From Baaleninema simplex PCC 7105 (GTDB lineage: Bacteria; Cyanobacteriota; Cyanobacteriia; Cyanobacteriales; Geitlerinemataceae), in contig NZ_KB235959.1 of assembly GCF_000332355.1 (NCBI RefSeq), forward strand, positions 420,935 through 456,144: a stretch of 35,210 nucleotides of DNA. Reading direction: 5' to 3'. Below the pieces are notes generated by a model, which was not told where the DNA came from, did no database searches, and saw only the letters and a list, made by a program, of their open reading frames with translations. Below, in pieces: positions 7,805-17,412 of this stretch (positions are counted from its first letter, which is position 1; every line of letters begins with the position of its first letter). Both the position numbers and the translations under genes were made by a program.

Positions 7805-7964
7805 CGTCGAACCTCCTTTTCGCAGTAGTTCTATCCTAGCAACGGCGATCCAACTCCCCCACGTAAATCAGTTATAGTAAAAAACCGGACGTTTATTTCA
7901 GATCTGTCGTAACAGACTCGATCGAGAGAGTCGATCGCGTGCAGACCACACAGGAGAAATTTTC
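7805..7964. promoter_or_regulatory. Divergent intergenic region before the radical-SAM gene
   Basis: The 160-bp gap between two divergent genes must hold both promoters. TATAGT (7872-7877) is a possible -10 box on the plus strand without a clear -35. Small inverted repeats TCTGT-CGTA-ACAGA (about 7904-7917) and GATCGAGAGAGTCGATC (about 7920-7936) lie in the leader. A clear ribosome-binding site AGGAGA (about 7952-7957) precedes the ATG at 7965. Confidence 0.35.
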
Positions 7965-10565
7965 ATGGTAGCGGTTGCCGTAGATAAGCTACTAACCCCA
8001 GAAATCTCGCGCCCAGCCCGCTATTTAGGAAACGAACTCGGGGCGGTTCGCAAACCCTGGAACGATGCAGAGGTGCGTTGGGTGTTGACGTACCCGGAAG
8101 TGTACGAAGTCGGGGCGTCGAACCTCGGACATATCATCCTCTACAGCATTCTCAACGCCCAACCCCATCAACTGTGCGATCGCGCCTATCTCCCCGCCCC
8201 AGACTTGGCGAAAAAACTGCGGGACGAACAAATCCCCCTCTTCGCCGTCGAATCCCAGCGGGCGTTGACGGATTTCGACATTCTCGGCTTTAGCCTCAGC
8301 TACGAACTCGGGGCGACGAACATCCTCGAAATGCTCGATTTAGCTGGAATTCCCCTCACTTGGAAAGAACGGCGCGATCGCGGAATGGAAGACCCCCTCA
8401 TTTTCGCCGGAGGACAAACCGCTACCTCCAACCCAGAACCCTACGCGGACTTTTTCGATTTCGTCGCCCTCGGAGACGGAGAAGAACTCCTTCCCGAAAT
8501 CGGCTTCGTCATCGAAGAAGGAAAACGGGACGGACTCAGCCGCGAAGAATTACTGCTGGATTTAGCCCAAGTTCCCGGCGTCTACGTTCCCATGTTCTAC
8601 GACATGGAAGAAGACGGTTCGGTGCGTCCCAACCGTCCCGACGTTCCCGAACGGATTTTACGCCGCGTAGCGACCCCGATTCCCGCCTATTCCATCGGTT
8701 TAGTCCCGTTGGTCGAAACCGTTCACGATCGCCTCACCGTAGAAATCCGTCGCGGCTGCACCCGAGGCTGTCGCTTCTGTCAACCGGGAATGCTAACTCG
8801 TCCCGCCCGAGATGTCGATCCCAACCAAGTGGTCGATACCATCGAAAAAGGAATGCGGGCGACGGGATACAACGAATTTTCTCTGCTGTCCTTAAGTTGT
8901 TCCGATTACCTGTCGCTTCCAGCGGTGGGAGTCGAAGTGAAAAACCGCCTGAAAAACGAAAATATCTCCCTATCCCTCCCCAGCCAACGGGTCGATCGCT
9001 TCGACGAAAATATCGCCAACATCATCGGCGGAACGCGCCAATCCGGTTTGACCTTCGCCCCAGAAGCCGGAACCCAGCGGTTGCGGGACATCATCAACAA
9101 AGGACTCACCAACGAAGAACTGTTGCGAGGTGTCAAAACCGCTTACGAACAGGGATGGGATAAAGTCAAACTGTACTTCATGATCGGGCTTCCCGGCGAA
9201 ACCGACGCCGACGTGCTGGGAATTGCCGAAACCGTGCACTGGTTACAACAGGAATGTCGCGCCCAAGGTCGCAAACGCCTCAGCATCAACTTAACCATTT
9301 CTAACTTTACGCCCAAACCCCACACGCCCTTCCAGTGGCATTCCGTTTCCACAGCGGAATTTTTACGCAAACAGGATATGTTGCGCCAAGAATTCCGTCG
9401 GATGCGGGGCGTGAAAGCCAACTTTACGGACGTGCGAATTTCCGCGATGGAAGATTTCGTCGGACGGGGCGATCGCCGTTTGTCGTCCGTGGTGCGTCGC
9501 GCCTGGGAACTCGGGGCGGGGATGGATTCCTGGTGGGAAAGTCTCGATCGCGCCTTTCAAGCCTGGGAAAATGCGATCGACGAATCCGGGTTGACTTGGA
9601 AATATCGCCAAGTCGAAAACGGCGAATGGAACGTTTTCAAAAGCGATTCCGACACCGCCATCGAAGACCGAAACGCCTTCGACGCCCCGCTTCCCTGGGA
9701 TTACCTCAACACCGGAATCGATAAAACCTGGCTCAAACAGGACTTACAACGAGCCTTAGAAGCCGCCACCGTTCCCGATTGCGCCTACGATGGCTGTTCC
9801 CACTGCGGCGTCTGCACCCCCGATTTCGGTCATAACATCGTCGTTCCACCGCCGCCGATTCCCGAATTTGAAGGACATTTCAAACCCAACTCACAGCGAG
9901 TACAGCGGATGCGCGTGTGGATGGGAAAACTGGGGTCGATGGCACTCATCGGACATTTAGACTTTGCCAAACTGCTCGATCGCGCCGCACGACGGGCTGC
10001 TTTACCCATGTCCTTTACCGGGGGCTACCATCCCATGCCCCGCATTTCCCCCGCCAACGCCTTACAGTTAGGGGCAACCAGCAGCGGCGAAATCGTCGAA
10101 TTCGACCTCACTGAAGACATGGACGCGGCGGACTTCCAAACCCGACTGTCCGAACAGTTATCCAACGAGATCCCCATCTACCGCGTCGAAGTCGTTCCCA
10201 CCGACGGAAAGGCCGCCACGCGAGTCCTCGATCGCGCCGAATATTTCCTGAGCGTTCGTTGTCGCGAGGGCTGCGGCGATTGGTATCGCTGGGTCAAAGA
10301 AATCCTCGATCGCACTGAAATCTGGAGCGAACACACTACCAAATCCGGCAAAATCAAGAAGATCGACCTTCGCGAACGGCTGTTCGAGTTAGACATCATC
10401 GAACTTCGCAGTTCCGAGGAAGCCGTGGTGCGCGTCGTCGGAAGCTGTCGCAACGACGGTACTCTCCTGCGTCCGAGTCAAGTCGTCGAACTCCTCGAAC
10501 GAGTTTCCGGCGTCGAACTCCAGCTCGATCGCGTCCATCGCCAACAGTTGATTTTACGGTGTTGA
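7965..10565 (+). CDS. B12-binding-like radical SAM protein with C-terminal DUF2344 (TIGR03960/TIGR03936 type)
   Basis: The 866-residue protein joins three parts. An N-terminal cobalamin-binding-like region (about residues 20-190) contains YEVGASNLGHIILY. A radical SAM domain (about 250-500) has C265, C269 and C272 in the canonical C-x3-C-x2-C arrangement for the S-adenosylmethionine-binding 4Fe-4S cluster. A DUF2344 domain follows (about 640-866). Before DUF2344 lies a second cysteine group, C606, C611, C614 and C617, which could hold another cluster. The family is widespread and in many genomes sits beside the RNase E/G gene; here the next gene is pyrF, convergent. The reaction is not known to me; RNA modification is a guess. 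AGGAGA precedes the start. Confidence 0.9.
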   Translation: MVAVAVDKLLTPEISRPARYLGNELGAVRKPWNDAEVRWVLTYPEVYEVGASNLGHIILYSILNAQPHQLCDRAYLPAPDLAKKLRDEQIPLFAVESQRALTDFDILGFSLSYELGATNILEMLDLAGIPLTWKERRDRGMEDPLIFAGGQTATSNPEPYADFFDFVALGDGEELLPEIGFVIEEGKRDGLSREELLLDLAQVPGVYVPMFYDMEEDGSVRPNRPDVPERILRRVATPIPAYSIGLVPLVETVHDRLTVEIRRGCTRGCRFCQPGMLTRPARDVDPNQVVDTIEKGMRATGYNEFSLLSLSCSDYLSLPAVGVEVKNRLKNENISLSLPSQRVDRFDENIANIIGGTRQSGLTFAPEAGTQRLRDIINKGLTNEELLRGVKTAYEQGWDKVKLYFMIGLPGETDADVLGIAETVHWLQQECRAQGRKRLSINLTISNFTPKPHTPFQWHSVSTAEFLRKQDMLRQEFRRMRGVKANFTDVRISAMEDFVGRGDRRLSSVVRRAWELGAGMDSWWESLDRAFQAWENAIDESGLTWKYRQVENGEWNVFKSDSDTAIEDRNAFDAPLPWDYLNTGIDKTWLKQDLQRALEAATVPDCAYDGCSHCGVCTPDFGHNIVVPPPPIPEFEGHFKPNSQRVQRMRVWMGKLGSMALIGHLDFAKLLDRAARRAALPMSFTGGYHPMPRISPANALQLGATSSGEIVEFDLTEDMDAADFQTRLSEQLSNEIPIYRVEVVPTDGKAATRVLDRAEYFLSVRCREGCGDWYRWVKEILDRTEIWSEHTTKSGKIKKIDLRERLFELDIIELRSSEEAVVRVVGSCRNDGTLLRPSQVVELLERVSGVELQLDRVHRQQLILRC

Positions 10566-10568
10566 CGC

Positions 10569-10580
10569 GGTGATATCACC
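10569..10580. repeat. 12-bp perfect palindrome in the gap between convergent genes
   Basis: GGTGATATCACC lies between the radical-SAM gene and pyrF, which converge with a 51-bp gap. No T-run follows on either strand, so it is not a typical terminator. It may be a protein-binding site or chance. Confidence 0.3.
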
Positions 10581-10616
10581 AGATTTTCCGGCCGCGTCGC
10601 AGGTTACATCTGGCGG

Positions 10617-11333
10617 TTAAACCACTAATTCCTCGCAAATCCTCGCAAACGCTCCCGAGGGATCGTCCGAAGCGGTAATCGGACGACCGATAACCAAATA
10701 GTCCGCCCCAGCAGAAACGGCATCTTTCGGCGTCGTGACTCGTTGTTGGTCTCCCGTCGCCGCCCAAGTCGGACGAACCCCAGGACAAACTAAAAGAAAC
10801 CCCGTTCCACAAACCCGTCGTAACGGTTCGACTTCGCGAGGGGAACATACTGCCCCCGAAATTCCCGATTCCTTGGCTAACATTGCCATGTTGAGGGTGT
10901 ATTCGGGAAGTTCGACGGGGACTTTTAAATCGAAAGCCAAATCTCGAGAGTTCAAACTCGTTAAAAGCGTAATTGCTAGAGTTTTTGGCGGTTCGACGTT
11001 CGCCGCTTTCGCCCCTTCCAAAACGGCTTCACTGGCGGCTTGTAATGCCTGACGCCCCGCCGTAGCGTGTAGTGTCAGTAAATCGACACCGTAACGAGCG
11101 GCCGACCGACAAGCCCCCGCCATCGTGTTGGGAATGTCGTGAAATTTTAAGTCGAGAAAAATTCGTTTGTTTCGGTCTTTGAGATGTTGCAAAATTTTGG
11201 GGCCGACGCTGACGAACAGTTCCAGTCCGACTTTCCAAAAGGTGACTTCGGGAAGGCGATCGAGTGTGGCGAGGGCGCTGGCTTCATCGGGTACGTCGAG
11301 AGGAACGATAATTCGGTTGTTTGGAGATTCCAT
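10617..11333 (-). CDS. pyrF: Orotidine 5'-phosphate decarboxylase
   Basis: The enzyme catalyses the last step of de novo UMP synthesis, decarboxylating orotidine 5'-phosphate. The 238-residue product is a typical length for the bacterial group I enzyme. The catalytic signature [10 protein letters not shown] is at residues 61-70, with Asp61, Lys63 and Asp66 of the charged D-x-K-x-x-D network. K35 supplies the upstream lysine. The phosphate-binding VCPGVRP and YLVIGRPIT segments are intact. It is monocistronic as far as seen. Confidence 0.95.
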   Translation of the reverse strand: MESPNNRIIVPLDVPDEASALATLDRLPEVTFWKVGLELFVSVGPKILQHLKDRNKRIFLDLKFHDIPNTMAGACRSAARYGVDLLTLHATAGRQALQAASEAVLEGAKAANVEPPKTLAITLLTSLNSRDLAFDLKVPVELPEYTLNMAMLAKESGISGAVCSPREVEPLRRVCGTGFLLVCPGVRPTWAATGDQQRVTTPKDAVSAGADYLVIGRPITASDDPSGAFARICEELVV

Positions 11334-11782
11334 GCGGGGCGATTCGTAAGCGATCGCTTCAGACTATACCGTAGATTGGGGTTCGGGAGAAATTTGAGAA
11401 CAGAGTTTTCACCACAGAGACACAGAGGACACGGAGAGGTTTTAACGGGTTTCCCAAAACTCTGGGTTTGACTCGGTTGAAAACAGATCCCCTCGCCGCT
11501 CGTTCGAGGGGGGAAGTTTTTCTCTCGCGAACGTCTCGAATTAGAGAGATTGTCGTCGCGTCTCTCGATAAATTCAATCCTTCGATGTCGTTCCAAAATT
11601 CGGATTTAAAATGGTCTCGCAGCGGCGCGATCGCCGTCTTGACTTTTTTCTCGATTTAGGAGATACTGAAAATAGAGTTTATAAGGGTTCGTTCGGCTAT
11701 ATTATTGATTTTTTATTCAATATTTGTAATTTCAAAAAAGCAGACCTTTCGTTTCAGATGCTATCCCCTTAACAAAGATCGA
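11334..11782. other. Intergenic region between pyrF and the CHAT gene, with a dispersed repeat
   Basis: About 450 bases lack a supportable gene on either strand. It holds the third copy of the CACAGAGA-type repeat (11410-11440) and an AT-rich stretch at about 11640-11720. Only the promoter of pyrF (near 11334-11400) and the 3' end of the CHAT transcript are expected here. Confidence 0.6.
11410..11440. repeat. Dispersed CACAGAGA-type repeat, third copy
   Basis: Thirty of 31 bases match the copies at 6915-6945 and 7000-7030; one A to G change is seen. The period is loose, with recurring ACAGAG-type words. I recall similar purine-rich elements in intergenic regions of cyanobacteria and other phyla. 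Confidence 0.85.
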
Positions 11783-14700
11783 TTACCAAGGACTCCCGAT
11801 CGCCGTAAACGCCGCCCAAAAATAGGGACTTTCCAGAGTGCGATCGCGCGATCTCAACTCCGTTGGCAGCGGAATCGTTCCCCCCGAATACACCAACTCT
11901 CCATTTTCGATGCGAACCGCTCCCCGCACCAGAGCGACCTGCGCTCGACGCAACGCTTCAGCCTTAATCGGTGCTGTTTTCAACTGATAGTAAAATTCGC
12001 TCATCAACGCCAGCGTTCCAATATCGCTGACGTACCACAAACTCGCCAACGCCGTTTTCGCCCCCGATTTCACCGCGAACCCCGCAAATCCCAATTCCGC
12101 CTCTTCACTACCGATCGCCGTACGACAGGCACTCAACACGACCAATTCCACCGGCGGATCGTTCCAGTGGAGGCGGCGAACGCTATCGAGTCCCAACCGC
12201 GTATCCCACAACTGAATATAAGAATTTTCCAGTTCCGGCCCGACAAACTCGCCGTGAGTGGCCAAATGAACGATCGGAACCGGACGAACATCGCGTTGAG
12301 CTTGTAAGTTGTCCAACGTAAACTGGTCGTTGAGAAACGCCCGTCCTGAGAAAATATCCGTGATGATTTGCACTTCCAACGGTACCGCCGGGAGTGGAAC
12401 TTGAGACTCGAAAGTCGAAGCCCCCATCGCCAACACTTCCTCGCCGCGAATATCGCGATAGCGAGTATCGACGAGGTTCACGCTGGGAATTAACCCCAAT
12501 GCAAACCGTTCGACTAAAAAGCGATCGCCGTCGAACAACGCCGCCACGGGAATACCTCGCAACCCGCGATCGAGAGCAAACAATAGCGTATCAGTTTCCA
12601 ACCGTTCCAACTCCGGTAAAATCGGAGCGACGATCCAGTCGTAAAGTTGCTCGGCCGGTTCGCGGTATGCCTCGCGACGGCGCAATCGAGGGTCGATCGC
12701 CCCATTGAGGAGTTGAAGCTTCACCGTTTCCACCGCATCGGGAGACGGAAGTGCCACCGACCGATAGATTGCCTCTCCCTCGATCGGAACGACTAACAAA
12801 TCTAGGCGATCGCCCCGTTGCAGAACGTACAACACCGTCGGCATATTTCCCGTTTCCTCCGCCAAACCTTGCAAGCGATCTTGAAATTCGGGAAGCGAAG
12901 GTAACGCTGGCGCGTCCTCGAGATTTAAATACTCCGCAAACTCCCCCACAAACAGCGTTTCGATCAGAGGTACGGCAGTATCCCAATCGCCGATCGCCAA
13001 ACGTTGGAAAATCTCGACGCGAGTGAAGTCTGGAGCGATCGCACGACCGCCTCGTTGTGGGAAGCGCGATCGCGCTTCCGGTAAAGGAATTCGATCTCTT
13101 AACTCTACCGGCGATCGTCCCTGCAAATCCGTCACGACTCGACGGGAGGTTTCTCGCGGAAATTCTTCGGGAACCGGAGTCGGGAACGGAGTCGGAACCG
13201 GTGTCGGCGTGGGAAGGGGTGTCGGAACCGGTGTCGGCGTGGGAAGGGGTGTCGGAACTGGTGTCGGCGTGGGAAGGGGTGTCGGAACTGGCGTCGGCGT
13301 GGGAAGGGGTGTCGGAACTGGCGTCGGGGTCGGAACTGGCGTCGGCGTAGGAATGGGTGTCGGCGTCGGGGTGGGAACTGGCGTCGGCGTCGGATCGGGA
13401 TTAATTTGAATCGTCTCGCGAATTTCCGAACCGGGAATCACCGTCACCGGAAAAATCGTGCGATCGGGCGATTCGATTCCCGTCGTAATCGCCCCTTGCG
13501 TCCCGTTTTGTCCCGCATCCCCGACGATGAACGGCACGCCGATCGCTTCTCCACCGTGGAAAATTAAAACCGATCCCGGTTCCGTTCCTCCCGCCGCTGA
13601 AATACTGGCAAAAACGCCGTTGCGATCGAAAAACCCATCCTCAACCCGTAAAAACTGCCCGGCGTTAATATCGATCGCACCACCACTCGTTCCGCCTTGC
13701 GCGTCGATCGCCGCCAGTTCCACATCGGCGACTCCCGACAAAACCACGTTTCCCCCACTTCCCTGAAGACTCGACGTCAAAATGCGTTCGGCGGTCAAAC
13801 CCCCTTGACTGGCGATCGCCACCGAACCGCCACCGAGTTGGCCGCTGGCGTCGATATCCCCCATCTCCAACCCGAACGCCAAATCGAAGCGAATATTGCC
13901 CCCCGTACCGCCCTCAGAACTCGTATCGACAAAAATGCCCTCAAATCCCCCTGGCGCGGCGTTAACAGTCACCGAACCGCCGCTGAGTAAACCGCTGGCG
14001 TCCATACCCTCAACTGTCATTCCGTTAGCAACATCGAAAAGGATATCGCCTCCCGTTCCAGCGAGTGAATTCGTCGTCACCGCAGCCCCAACGAACTCGC
14101 CCTGACCGACGGTAACCGACACCGCCCCCCCCGCGATCGCCCCGCGAGTCGTCACCGTATCGACCGCAGCATCTAAATTCGACGAAATCGCAACATCGCC
14201 ACCCGTCCCTGCACTCGAACTCGTCTCGATCGCCGTTGCAGTTAAATTGCGCGAACTGGCGATCGCCACCGAACCGCCGCCGTCCCGTCCCGTTGCCAAA
14301 ATTGCTGCTCCCAAGAGCAAATCGTCGGCGGCCGCCACCGTCACGTCTCCCCCGAACCCATCGCTCGAACTGGCGTTAAGTGCCGCACTTCCCCCGAGGG
14401 AATCGAGCGTCACCCTGCCGTTTTGACTCTCGAGAGCAATACTGCCTCCCCCGAGACGGCCTTCCGTCGCGATCGCCGCATTTCGCAGCAAATCTTCCGC
14501 CACGAGAACCGCCACATCTCCCCCGAACCCATCGCTAGACGACGTATCGATCGCCCCACCGACGAACGTTCCCGACAAACTTTCCACCGTCACGTCGCCG
14601 CCCCCTTGCGACCCCGTCGAGAGAATTTCGCCGACAGCTACCTCCCCATTGGCCACCACTGAAATCTCGCCGCCCGTCCCACTCGATAAACTCGCATCGA

Positions 14701-16453
14701 GCGTTCCCGGAATTTCGATCGCCCCCTCGCGACTCGTCAGAGCGATCGCGCCCCCTTCCGTGACCACGCCATCGACGACGATATTTCCCGACGCCTCAAA
14801 AATCGCCGGACCGCCGGGAACGATCGCGCGATCGAGGCTGATTCCCGAAAAAGCAGAAATACCGGGCGTGGTCACTTGCGTATTTCCCACCGACGCATCC
14901 GGTGGAATCGTCGGAGTATCTGTCAGCACGGCCGCGTCAGCCCGTAAAATTAACGCCGGACTGCCGGTCAGAATCTCGAAATCGGGATCGGGAACCGTCA
15001 GCATCGTATCCGGCCCGGTAATCGTCACCGTCCCGCCCACAATTGCACCCTGCGCCTCAATTTTCAGCGACACTCCCGTATAGTCGCCGAAAAAGACATC
15101 GCCCGCCGCTCGGATAATGGGGTCGTAGAGACTGACGAAGCGTCCCGGTTGCAACGTCGTATCCAAAATTGCAAAACCGCCGCCGCTGAAAAAGCGAGCG
15201 TCGCCGGAGATAATGCCATCGCTGGCGAGGGTGAGAGATCCGCCACTGACGAACGGGACGAGGGGATGGTTGAGGGCGAGAATGTCGATCGCGCGATCGC
15301 CTTGAATCCATAAATTCGCCCCCGCCCGAACCGAAACCGGACGGGCGAGGCTGTCGCGAACCACAACGGTATCGCCAGCCAGAAGGCGAGTCGAACCCGA
15401 ACTTTCGAGGCGGGTTTCCGTCAAGACAATATCGTTCGTCGCTTGAATTAACACCTCGCGAGTTTGCAGGGCGATGGCGTCGGACGGGGGACTGGCGATC
15501 GCCACATCCCCCGTTTCGATCGGCAAGTCAGACCCCGACAACACGACTCGGCCGTCGGACGTAACCGACAGTTGGCTGGCGTGGGTGGCGTTTCCCCCCG
15601 TTAACCGTTCCGGTAACGTCACGATTTCCCCCGACGAACCCGGCGAACCCGGCGAAGACGGAAGCAGTTCCAAACTCAGCAAATTCCCCGGAACGCTCAA
15701 CCGCACCCGATTCGTTCCCGCAACCGCCGTGACGATAATTCCGCCGTCGGGGGCGTCGAGTTCTCCCGTATTGACGACCGTTCCGCCGAGTAACCCCAGT
15801 TGAAACCCCGGCGAAACCGCGAGGTCGGCCGTATTGATAATCGAAGCCGGTCGAGCGGTATCGAAGCGAAAGGCGTTTGGAGTTCCGACGAGGGCGGCGG
15901 TGTCGTTACTGGAAAAGACCTCGAACCAACCGGACTCGAAGCCGAGAGCGTCGGCGGTACTGACGACGAAAGAGGCGGGAACGTTGAGGCGAGCGTTCGG
16001 ACCGAAGACGATTCCCGCCGGATTGAGCAGGAACAAGTTGGAGTTGCCCCCCGTCACTTGCAGCAGCCCATCGATAAAAGAGGGACTGCCTCCCGAAACG
16101 CGCCCCAAGACGTTACGAATTTGGGGCTGCGATCGAAAGTCGGCGGTTTGGCTGCGATCGAGTCCGAAAGCCTCGAAGCTGTGAAAGAGGTTTTCGCCGT
16201 CAGCAGAGTGCTGTCCCCCTTCGATGCGAATGGTGTCGCCGTCAAGGATGATGCGGGTTTGAGTGCCGTCGTCAGCGGGAACGATTTGCGATCGCACCTC
16301 GCCCGTGTTCCCGAAGCAAACTCCGAACCCTCCCAACATTGCCAAGATCGAGATCGAGGCCGTTCGCCCCACCCAGACGCTTGGGGGGCGGCGTCGTTCG
16401 GTCGGGCGAGAGTCCAACGGGTGCGTTTCCAACAGATCGCCTCCAACAGACAC
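11783..16453 (-). CDS. Giant secreted CHAT-domain protein with filamentous-haemagglutinin N-terminal domain
   Basis: The 1556-residue protein begins with a signal segment (hydrophobic about residues 32-47). A two-partner-secretion haemagglutinin domain follows (about 55-290), with [15 protein letters not shown] typical of that domain. Residues about 290-1010 are Gly/Ser-rich beta-helix repeats (GGDVAV-like), and about 1020-1094 is a Pro-Thr-Pro-Val linker. The C-terminal CHAT domain is a caspase-like peptidase of clan CD. Its catalytic pair looks intact: H1400 in LATHGEF and C1443 in LSACRTA. This suggests an exported protease or surface effector; no TpsB transporter gene is nearby. The outermost start is a GTG at 16453 without a ribosome-binding site; a TTG at 16432 has GGAGG 7 bases upstream and may be the true start. 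Confidence 0.9.
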   Translation of the reverse strand: MSVGGDLLETHPLDSRPTERRRPPSVWVGRTASISILAMLGGFGVCFGNTGEVRSQIVPADDGTQTRIILDGDTIRIEGGQHSADGENLFHSFEAFGLDRSQTADFRSQPQIRNVLGRVSGGSPSFIDGLLQVTGGNSNLFLLNPAGIVFGPNARLNVPASFVVSTADALGFESGWFEVFSSNDTAALVGTPNAFRFDTARPASIINTADLAVSPGFQLGLLGGTVVNTGELDAPDGGIIVTAVAGTNRVRLSVPGNLLSLELLPSSPGSPGSSGEIVTLPERLTGGNATHASQLSVTSDGRVVLSGSDLPIETGDVAIASPPSDAIALQTREVLIQATNDIVLTETRLESSGSTRLLAGDTVVVRDSLARPVSVRAGANLWIQGDRAIDILALNHPLVPFVSGGSLTLASDGIISGDARFFSGGGFAILDTTLQPGRFVSLYDPIIRAAGDVFFGDYTGVSLKIEAQGAIVGGTVTITGPDTMLTVPDPDFEILTGSPALILRADAAVLTDTPTIPPDASVGNTQVTTPGISAFSGISLDRAIVPGGPAIFEASGNIVVDGVVTEGGAIALTSREGAIEIPGTLDASLSSGTGGEISVVANGEVAVGEILSTGSQGGGDVTVESLSGTFVGGAIDTSSSDGFGGDVAVLVAEDLLRNAAIATEGRLGGGSIALESQNGRVTLDSLGGSAALNASSSDGFGGDVTVAAADDLLLGAAILATGRDGGGSVAIASSRNLTATAIETSSSAGTGGDVAISSNLDAAVDTVTTRGAIAGGAVSVTVGQGEFVGAAVTTNSLAGTGGDILFDVANGMTVEGMDASGLLSGGSVTVNAAPGGFEGIFVDTSSEGGTGGNIRFDLAFGLEMGDIDASGQLGGGSVAIASQGGLTAERILTSSLQGSGGNVVLSGVADVELAAIDAQGGTSGGAIDINAGQFLRVEDGFFDRNGVFASISAAGGTEPGSVLIFHGGEAIGVPFIVGDAGQNGTQGAITTGIESPDRTIFPVTVIPGSEIRETIQINPDPTPTPVPTPTPTPIPTPTPVPTPTPVPTPLPTPTPVPTPLPTPTPVPTPLPTPTPVPTPLPTPTPVPTPFPTPVPEEFPRETSRRVVTDLQGRSPVELRDRIPLPEARSRFPQRGGRAIAPDFTRVEIFQRLAIGDWDTAVPLIETLFVGEFAEYLNLEDAPALPSLPEFQDRLQGLAEETGNMPTVLYVLQRGDRLDLLVVPIEGEAIYRSVALPSPDAVETVKLQLLNGAIDPRLRRREAYREPAEQLYDWIVAPILPELERLETDTLLFALDRGLRGIPVAALFDGDRFLVERFALGLIPSVNLVDTRYRDIRGEEVLAMGASTFESQVPLPAVPLEVQIITDIFSGRAFLNDQFTLDNLQAQRDVRPVPIVHLATHGEFVGPELENSYIQLWDTRLGLDSVRRLHWNDPPVELVVLSACRTAIGSEEAELGFAGFAVKSGAKTALASLWYVSDIGTLALMSEFYYQLKTAPIKAEALRRAQVALVRGAVRIENGELVYSGGTIPLPTELRSRDRTLESPYFWAAFTAIGSPW
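13171..13395. repeat. 30-bp coding minisatellite in the CHAT protein linker
   Basis: Four near-identical 30-bp units begin at 13201, 13231, 13261 and 13291 and are flanked by degenerate shorter units. On the minus strand each encodes ten residues of the [10 protein letters not shown] type. The linker separates the beta-helix from the CHAT part and probably varies in length between strains. Confidence 0.9.
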
Positions 16454-16539
16454 AATGCGAAACGTCGAGATTTGACGCTACCTACCAAATTTTACCCTCG
16501 CTCGGCGAGTCTCCCAGTGTCTGAAGGATTTAAACCCCG

Positions 16540-16932
16540 TTAAAATACGTGGAGGCTTTGGGCGGCGTCGAGAAGTTCTCGAACGGCATCGGGAGGCCAT
16601 TCTCCCTCACAGCCCCGGCCGGTATTGAGGATCAGCCGAATCCGGTAAGCCTGGGGAAATCCTTCGGCTTCCATCCACAACCACTGACTTTCGACCTCGC
16701 AGGCGAGGCGTTCTTCGTCCGAGAGTTCGGCGGCGGCGGCTTGCATAGTTTTGTCGAGTCGTACGAGCAACCGTCGGAAGTCTGAAAATTCCGCTTCGGT
16801 CAACTCGAACGCCCAATCGTCCGCACCGACGAGGGCAACAAAAATTGTCGTTTTGTCGTCTGAGGGAGAAACGGCATCGGGACGGTAGCCCAAGCGCCAG
16901 CCTTGTCCGCGTTTGAGAATCGGGTTCGTCAC
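16540..16932 (-). CDS. DUF1818 family protein
   Basis: This is a 130-residue member of a small cyanobacterial family of unknown function. Family features are the start ILKRGQGWRLGYRPDA, the WAFELTEAEFSDFRRLL segment, ESQWLWMEAEGFP and a C-terminal YRIRLILNTGRGCEGEW. The GTG at 16932 is taken as the start because the homologous part begins directly after it; an upstream TTG at 16962 would add ten residues without support. It precedes the CHAT gene on the same strand with an 86-bp gap. Confidence 0.8.
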   Translation of the reverse strand: MTNPILKRGQGWRLGYRPDAVSPSDDKTTIFVALVGADDWAFELTEAEFSDFRRLLVRLDKTMQAAAAELSDEERLACEVESQWLWMEAEGFPQAYRIRLILNTGRGCEGEWPPDAVRELLDAAQSLHVF

Positions 16933-17412
16933 TGAACTCTCAGAGCAGGGTCTCGAAAACAAAACTTTACCCTATCACACCGAGCGATCGCCCCGACGTC
17001 CCCAAGAACCCTCCGGAATCTTTCTGTAAGATTGCGTAAGCATAACGATGAGTGCGCCAAGTTAAACTTTCGGTAAAGAATTCGTAGAAACACGTAGACA
17101 GCGATAAAGTTTCTGCAAAGAGCTTGCGTAGATACTTGACGGTTTCATGTCAGCTTGAGAGGCTTGAGTTAACGGCTCGCGCAGCGAACGAAAAACACGA
17201 TTGTAAGCCTCGTCTCGAGGCTTCTTTCCCGATTTTGTATCGTGTGTGAGAGCGTGTGGTTCGACACCCGCTCCGGCCTTTCGATCGATTCGTGCGAAAC
17301 GGCTCGCTTCGCACGAGGGAGGGTAATACCGCTCGGGTGAATTGGGTATCGAGAGGCGCTTGTAATTCAGAGTCGCACTCTCTCAGTATTTTTAACCAGT
17401 TAGGTGCGAACA
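16933..17412. promoter_or_regulatory. Structured leader region upstream of the glycosyltransferase gene
   Basis: About 480 bases without a gene hold two clear inverted repeats on the plus strand. GCCTCG-TCT-CGAGGC (17207-17221) is followed by TTCTTT and resembles a weak terminator or attenuator. CGTGCGAA (17291-17298) pairs with TTCGCACG (17308-17315) across 9 bases. Both precede the glycosyltransferase start by 95-210 bases, so they may lie in its 5' untranslated RNA. TTGACG (about 17137-17142) is a possible -35 without a clear -10. Confidence 0.4.

Noticed and set aside
8360-9163. 267-codon alternative frame inside the radical-SAM gene
   Set aside because: Arg-rich shadow of the real frame, with no recognisable motif.
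13171-13395. Regular 30-bp repeats that could suggest a CRISPR array
   Set aside because: The units are contiguous without unique spacers and encode a Pro-Thr linker in frame.
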